DNA of 9,161 nt from contig CAMZHP010000114.1 in NCBI GenBank assembly GCA_947306845.1, positions 1-9,161 of the forward strand. The letters are read 5' to 3'. Position numbers and translations under genes: made by a program. Positions 5,657 through 9,161 of the stretch are shown one piece after another. Numbering within the stretch: the stretch's first letter is position 1; each line of letters begins with the position of its first letter. The DNA is from an uncultured Prevotellaceae bacterium (GTDB lineage: Bacteria; Bacteroidota; Bacteroidia; Bacteroidales; Bacteroidaceae). The notes under the pieces were generated by a model. That model made no database searches, was not told the DNA's origin, and saw nothing but the letters and a program-made list of their open reading frames with translations.

Positions 5657-8600
5657 ATGAAAAGAACACTCATCATCAGCATCTTTGCGAGCGTGCTCCT
5701 CACCATGCTACCCCTCTCGGTGCAAGCCCAGGGACAGATGGTGAAAGGCACCGTGGTCGACGAGACCGGCGAGCCTGTCATCGGAGCAACCATCAAAATA
5801 GACGGACAGACATCGGGAGGAACGGTGACCGACCTCGACGGCAACTACGAGTTGGAAGTGCCTGCCGGTTCCAAGATTGTCATCTCCTATATCGGCTACC
5901 TGACCCAGACGGTGCCTCCGGGAGGCGTGATACGGTTGGTGGAAGACAACCAGAGCCTCGAGGAAGTGGTGGTCGTGGGTTACGGCACCCAGAAGATGAA
6001 AAACGTGACGGGAGCGGTGGAAACCATCTCACCCAAGGATATCCAGGACCTCTCCGTGGGAAGTCTCGGTGATGCCCTCGTGGGCATGTTCAATGGCGTG
6101 AGCGTGAGTGCCAACGGCTACCGTCCCGGTCAGAGTCCCTCACTCAATATCCGACAGAGCGACGTGCTCGCCACCTCCACCACGCCCGATGCCACCCGCG
6201 GTGGTTCGCCCGACCCCACCCCGCTCTATGTCATCGATGGATTTATCTCCACGGAGAACGCCTTCAACAACCTCGACGTGAGTGAAGTGGAAAGCATCAC
6301 CGTACTGAAAGATGCCTCTGCCGCCGTCTACGGTGCCCGTGCCGCCTATGGTGTGGTGCTCGTCAAGACGAAGCAAGGCGAGAACAGCGCACCCAAAATC
6401 AGTTATTCGGGTCAACTCGGATGGACCGACGCGCTGTACACCCCCAAGATGCTCGACAGTTACGGCTACATGAAGGTCTACAACACCATTCGTGCCGCCA
6501 ACACCTCAACGCAGGACAACATCGAACTGCGCACCCAACTTTTCCAGGCCGACGAGATGCAGGCCGCCCGCGGGCTCAACTACGACCTGCTCGGCAAGGA
6601 GTGGAGTTCCGCCCTCACCCAGCGCCACAACCTCAACATCAACGGCGGCAATGACAAGGCCACATACTTTGCCGGAGTATCCTATTATACCCAGGACGGC
6701 AACATCGGCCGCCTCGACTACGACCGTTGGAATTTCCGCGCCGGCCTCAATGCCAAGATCGGACAGTATGTAAAAACCTCCCTGCAGGTGAGCGGTGACT
6801 GGGGCGAGCAAAACAACTCCACCACACCTCAGGGTGGTGGCACCGACTACGACTACAAGTGGCTGATGACCCACCTCCGCTTCGTGCCCGACTATTTGGG
6901 AGACTATCCCATCGTTTACAGCGGCATGGAGAACGGCATCCCCACCAGCGCCACCCAGCTCTACAACTTCGCCGCAGTGCAGAGACACAGCGACAACACA
7001 CAGAACCAGACCAACAACCTCAACATCAGCGGAAGCATCGAGTTCGGCTTCGACTGGATCAAGGCTTTGAAAGGCCTCTCCGCCAAGGTGTCCTACTCCA
7101 AGTCCATCAGCAACAGCAAGAACAATACGGTGCAGACCATCCAGGATGTCTACCGCATGCTGAGCCGCACGGGTTCGGGCGGTCACCTCTACACAGGCGA
7201 CAATGCCGTTTATGACAACAGCAACCTGGGAGTGCTGCGGCTGGTAAGCAATGGCGGTCTGCTGAGCCGTACAATGTCGAGAAACGACAGTTATCAGTAC
7301 AACCTCACCCTGCAATACGCCCGTCAGTTCGGTTTGCACGACGTGAGCGGCCTGTTCACACTGGAGAAGACCGAGGCCTGGGGAGAGCCCCTCTATGGCA
7401 GCATCACCGACCTCATCGCCTACCAGGACGGCCAGTCCAGTTCGGGCACCGGTGACAAGGACGTGAGTTTCAACCGCACCGAGAGCGGCATGCTCTCCTA
7501 TGTGGGACGCTTCAATTACGCCTACGCCAGCAAGTATCTCTTTGAGTTCCTCTTCAGAGCAGACGCCTCGACCAAGTTTGCTCCGAAGAACTACTGGGGC
7601 AAATTCCCGTCGGTGAGTGCCGGATGGGTCATCTCAGAAGAGAACTGGTTCCAGGAGAAAGTCAAGTGGGTAGACTTCCTGAAAATCCGCGCCTCGTGGG
7701 GTCTGATGGGCCGCGACAATATCCGTGCATGGCTTTGGACACAGTTGTATGAGCGCAATGCCGCCAAGGGCGCCATTTTTGGCAGCAACGGACAGAACAG
7801 CGACGTGGGCTATGCCCTCGTGATGCCCAAGGCCGGTGTCAACAGTGATGTGCACTGGGACAAGACGTACAAGACCAACTTCGGTCTCGACGCCCACTTC
7901 CTGCGCAACCGCCTGACGTTCGACTTCAACTTCTACTACGACCGCGGACGTGAGCTCTTCGCCACCCGCACAGGCACCTCCATGTTTCCCACCACTGTCG
8001 GCACACAGGCCACTCCCGAGAACTACGGTGAGTTGGACGCCTGGGGATGGGAACTCAACGTAGGTTGGCGCGACAAGATCGGCAAGGACTTCAACTACTG
8101 GCTGAAGCTCTCCACCGGATACAGCGACAACAAGATGCTGGTGACCAACTTCCAAGCCATCCCCGAATACAATGACATGGTTTACGGCGAGCGCACCGAC
8201 CGTGGTGTGTGGGGCTTCAAGTGCCTCGGCATGTTCCGCAGCTATCAAGACATCGAAGAGTATTTCGACCGCTATGGCATCACCGAATATCTGGGCATGA
8301 GCAAGAGCGAGGTTCGCCCCGGCATGCTCATCTATGAGGACATCCACGGCGACAACAACGGCGACGGGACCTATGCTCCGGCCGACGGAAAGATCACCGC
8401 AGGCAACGACTTCATCCGCCTCTCAGAGCATTCCAGCAACCCCTATGGCTGCACGCTCAATCTCGGAGGCAGTTACAAGAGTTTCTCCTTCCAGGCACAG
8501 TTCAACGCCAGCTGGGGAGCCAAGGCTCTGATCGGCACCGACTTCCGTCAGGCAGCCAACAACTATGAGTATGAGAACATGCCCTCTTCGTTCTCCGACA

Positions 8601-8950
8601 TGTTCAACTACACCGACATCTATGATGCCGTCGGGAATGTCACCGTGCCCGCCAACCGCGCCGCATCGATGCCCAACATGCGTTACGACAAAGTCAATGC
8701 CCAGGCCTCCTCGTTCTGGCTCATCGATGCCAAGAACATCACCCTGCGCAACATCACCGTGGCCTACGCCCTGCCACGCAACTGGCTCAAGCCCCTCGGC
8801 GTGAGCAGCGTGCGCCTCAACCTGACCGTGCAGAATGCCATCAACTTCATCAACAACTACCCCGACAAGAGTTGGGCCTCCTGGGCAGGAAGTTACGGAC
8901 GCTATCCCAACCTTCGCAAGTACACGATGGGTATCAATGTTTCATTCTAA
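5657..8950 (+). CDS. SusC/RagA-family TonB-linked outer membrane transporter
   Basis: At 1097 residues this is the usual length for a SusC homologue, which forms the 22-strand barrel importing oligosaccharides under a SusD lid, powered by TonB-ExbBD. The signal peptide MKRTLIISIFASVLLTMLPLSVQAQ fixes the start. Residues about 28-96 are the carboxypeptidase-regulatory-like domain (VKGTVVDETGEPVIGATIKI, with TDLDGNYEL). The TonB box EEVVVVGYG is at 102-110, and the plug runs to about 241 with the motifs PLYVIDGF (189-196) and LKDASAAVYGARAAYGVVLV (217-236). There is no N-terminal STN domain, so signalling to an anti-sigma factor through this protein is not expected. An Asp-rich DIHGDNNGDG loop (from 895) resembles calcium-binding loops common in SusC proteins. 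The protein ends in a beta-strand with terminal Phe (YTMGINVSF), as outer-membrane barrels do. The plug has a longer than usual Asp/Pro/Thr-rich loop (about 166-188) between NIRQ and the IDG motif. The SusD gene follows after 8 nt, supporting co-transcription and a SusCD complex. Confidence 0.96.
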   Translation: MKRTLIISIFASVLLTMLPLSVQAQGQMVKGTVVDETGEPVIGATIKIDGQTSGGTVTDLDGNYELEVPAGSKIVISYIGYLTQTVPPGGVIRLVEDNQSLEEVVVVGYGTQKMKNVTGAVETISPKDIQDLSVGSLGDALVGMFNGVSVSANGYRPGQSPSLNIRQSDVLATSTTPDATRGGSPDPTPLYVIDGFISTENAFNNLDVSEVESITVLKDASAAVYGARAAYGVVLVKTKQGENSAPKISYSGQLGWTDALYTPKMLDSYGYMKVYNTIRAANTSTQDNIELRTQLFQADEMQAARGLNYDLLGKEWSSALTQRHNLNINGGNDKATYFAGVSYYTQDGNIGRLDYDRWNFRAGLNAKIGQYVKTSLQVSGDWGEQNNSTTPQGGGTDYDYKWLMTHLRFVPDYLGDYPIVYSGMENGIPTSATQLYNFAAVQRHSDNTQNQTNNLNISGSIEFGFDWIKALKGLSAKVSYSKSISNSKNNTVQTIQDVYRMLSRTGSGGHLYTGDNAVYDNSNLGVLRLVSNGGLLSRTMSRNDSYQYNLTLQYARQFGLHDVSGLFTLEKTEAWGEPLYGSITDLIAYQDGQSSSGTGDKDVSFNRTESGMLSYVGRFNYAYASKYLFEFLFRADASTKFAPKNYWGKFPSVSAGWVISEENWFQEKVKWVDFLKIRASWGLMGRDNIRAWLWTQLYERNAAKGAIFGSNGQNSDVGYALVMPKAGVNSDVHWDKTYKTNFGLDAHFLRNRLTFDFNFYYDRGRELFATRTGTSMFPTTVGTQATPENYGELDAWGWELNVGWRDKIGKDFNYWLKLSTGYSDNKMLVTNFQAIPEYNDMVYGERTDRGVWGFKCLGMFRSYQDIEEYFDRYGITEYLGMSKSEVRPGMLIYEDIHGDNNGDGTYAPADGKITAGNDFIRLSEHSSNPYGCTLNLGGSYKSFSFQAQFNASWGAKALIGTDFRQAANNYEYENMPSSFSDMFNYTDIYDAVGNVTVPANRAASMPNMRYDKVNAQASSFWLIDAKNITLRNITVAYALPRNWLKPLGVSSVRLNLTVQNAINFINNYPDKSWASWAGSYGRYPNLRKYTMGINVSF

Positions 8951-8958
8951 CTTAATAG

Positions 8959-9161
8959 ATGAGGAAAAACAAGATGAACAGCAAGAATATATTAGCATCG
9001 GCCCTCGTGCTCGGAACCGTCGCCCTCAGCATCTCCTCATGCAGCGACGATTTCCTGAGAGAGAAGAAAAACTACGGCAACTTCAACCAGACGACGGCCT
9101 ACAGCGACTACAACGGAGCACAGGAGCGTGTGAACAACCTCTATTACTGGATGCTCCCCAC
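8959..9161 (+). CDS. SusD/RagB-family surface lipoprotein, N-terminal fragment (runs off the window)
   Basis: The frame is open to the right edge and 67 complete codons are visible. The signal peptide ILASALVLGTVALSISSC places the lipidated cysteine at C28, followed by SDDFLREKK, a start very typical of SusD proteins. The next segment, with ERVNNLYYWMLP, fits the first helix of the SusD fold. SusD proteins cap the SusC barrel and bind glycan at the cell surface. The start at 8959 (MRKNKM) is 8 nt after the SusC stop. An in-frame ATG at 8974 would also give a good signal peptide and has a purine-rich GAGGAAAAAC before it, so the true start may be either. Most of the protein, including the TPR helices and glycan-binding residues, lies outside the window. 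Confidence 0.88.
   Translation, partial: MRKNKMNSKNILASALVLGTVALSISSCSDDFLREKKNYGNFNQTTAYSDYNGAQERVNNLYYWMLP

Noticed and set aside
7634..8347. 237-codon and similar long - strand frames opposite SusC
   Set aside because: The translations are low-complexity and Val/Ala/Gly/His-rich, typical of the antisense of GC-rich coding DNA; SusC fully explains the region.

Overview
The window comes from a Bacteroidota genome, most likely Bacteroidales (Bacteroides or Prevotella type). The evidence is a SusC/SusD pair, surface lipoproteins with acidic residues after the lipobox cysteine, A/T-rich leaders in place of clear Shine-Dalgarno sites, and GC-rich third codon positions. All genes lie on the + strand and form part of a polysaccharide utilisation locus (PUL). 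Both window edges cut through genes.

Layout: (1) 1-1322 is the 3' part of a fusion protein, with the end of a GH78-type alpha-L-rhamnosidase joined to a complete BNR/Asp-box (sialidase-fold) domain. (2) 1321-1355 is a heptanucleotide tandem repeat filling the short gene junction. (3) 1359-3998 is a secreted GH2 glycoside hydrolase with both catalytic glutamates in place. (4) 3999-4189 is the only sizeable gap (191 nt). It holds two exact copies of a 28-nt direct repeat, the first overlapping the GH2 stop codon, then a 13-bp intrinsic terminator hairpin and a weak candidate promoter overlapping that hairpin. (5) 4190-5644 is a lipoprotein with a fibronectin-III-like domain and a right-handed beta-helix. 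(6) 5657-8950 is a full SusC/RagA TonB-dependent transporter. (7) 8959 to the window end is the N-terminus of a SusD/RagB lipoprotein.

How the genes may work together: the lipoprotein, SusC and SusD genes are separated by 12 and 8 nt and look like one transcript for capturing a glycan at the cell surface and importing it. The two enzyme genes upstream (36 nt apart) end in a strong terminator and look like a separate transcript for periplasmic trimming of imported oligosaccharides. A rhamnosidase, a GH2 enzyme and a pectinase-like beta-helix protein together point to a rhamnose-containing plant glycan, such as rhamnogalacturonan side chains or rhamnose-capped arabinogalactan. That substrate is inferred; the sequence does not prove it.

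I do not see a wholly new system. The items most worth a second look are the rhamnosidase/Asp-box fusion with a non-sialidase active-site motif, the beta-helix lipoprotein of unknown function encoded before SusC, and the compact repeat/terminator/promoter region between the two transcripts.
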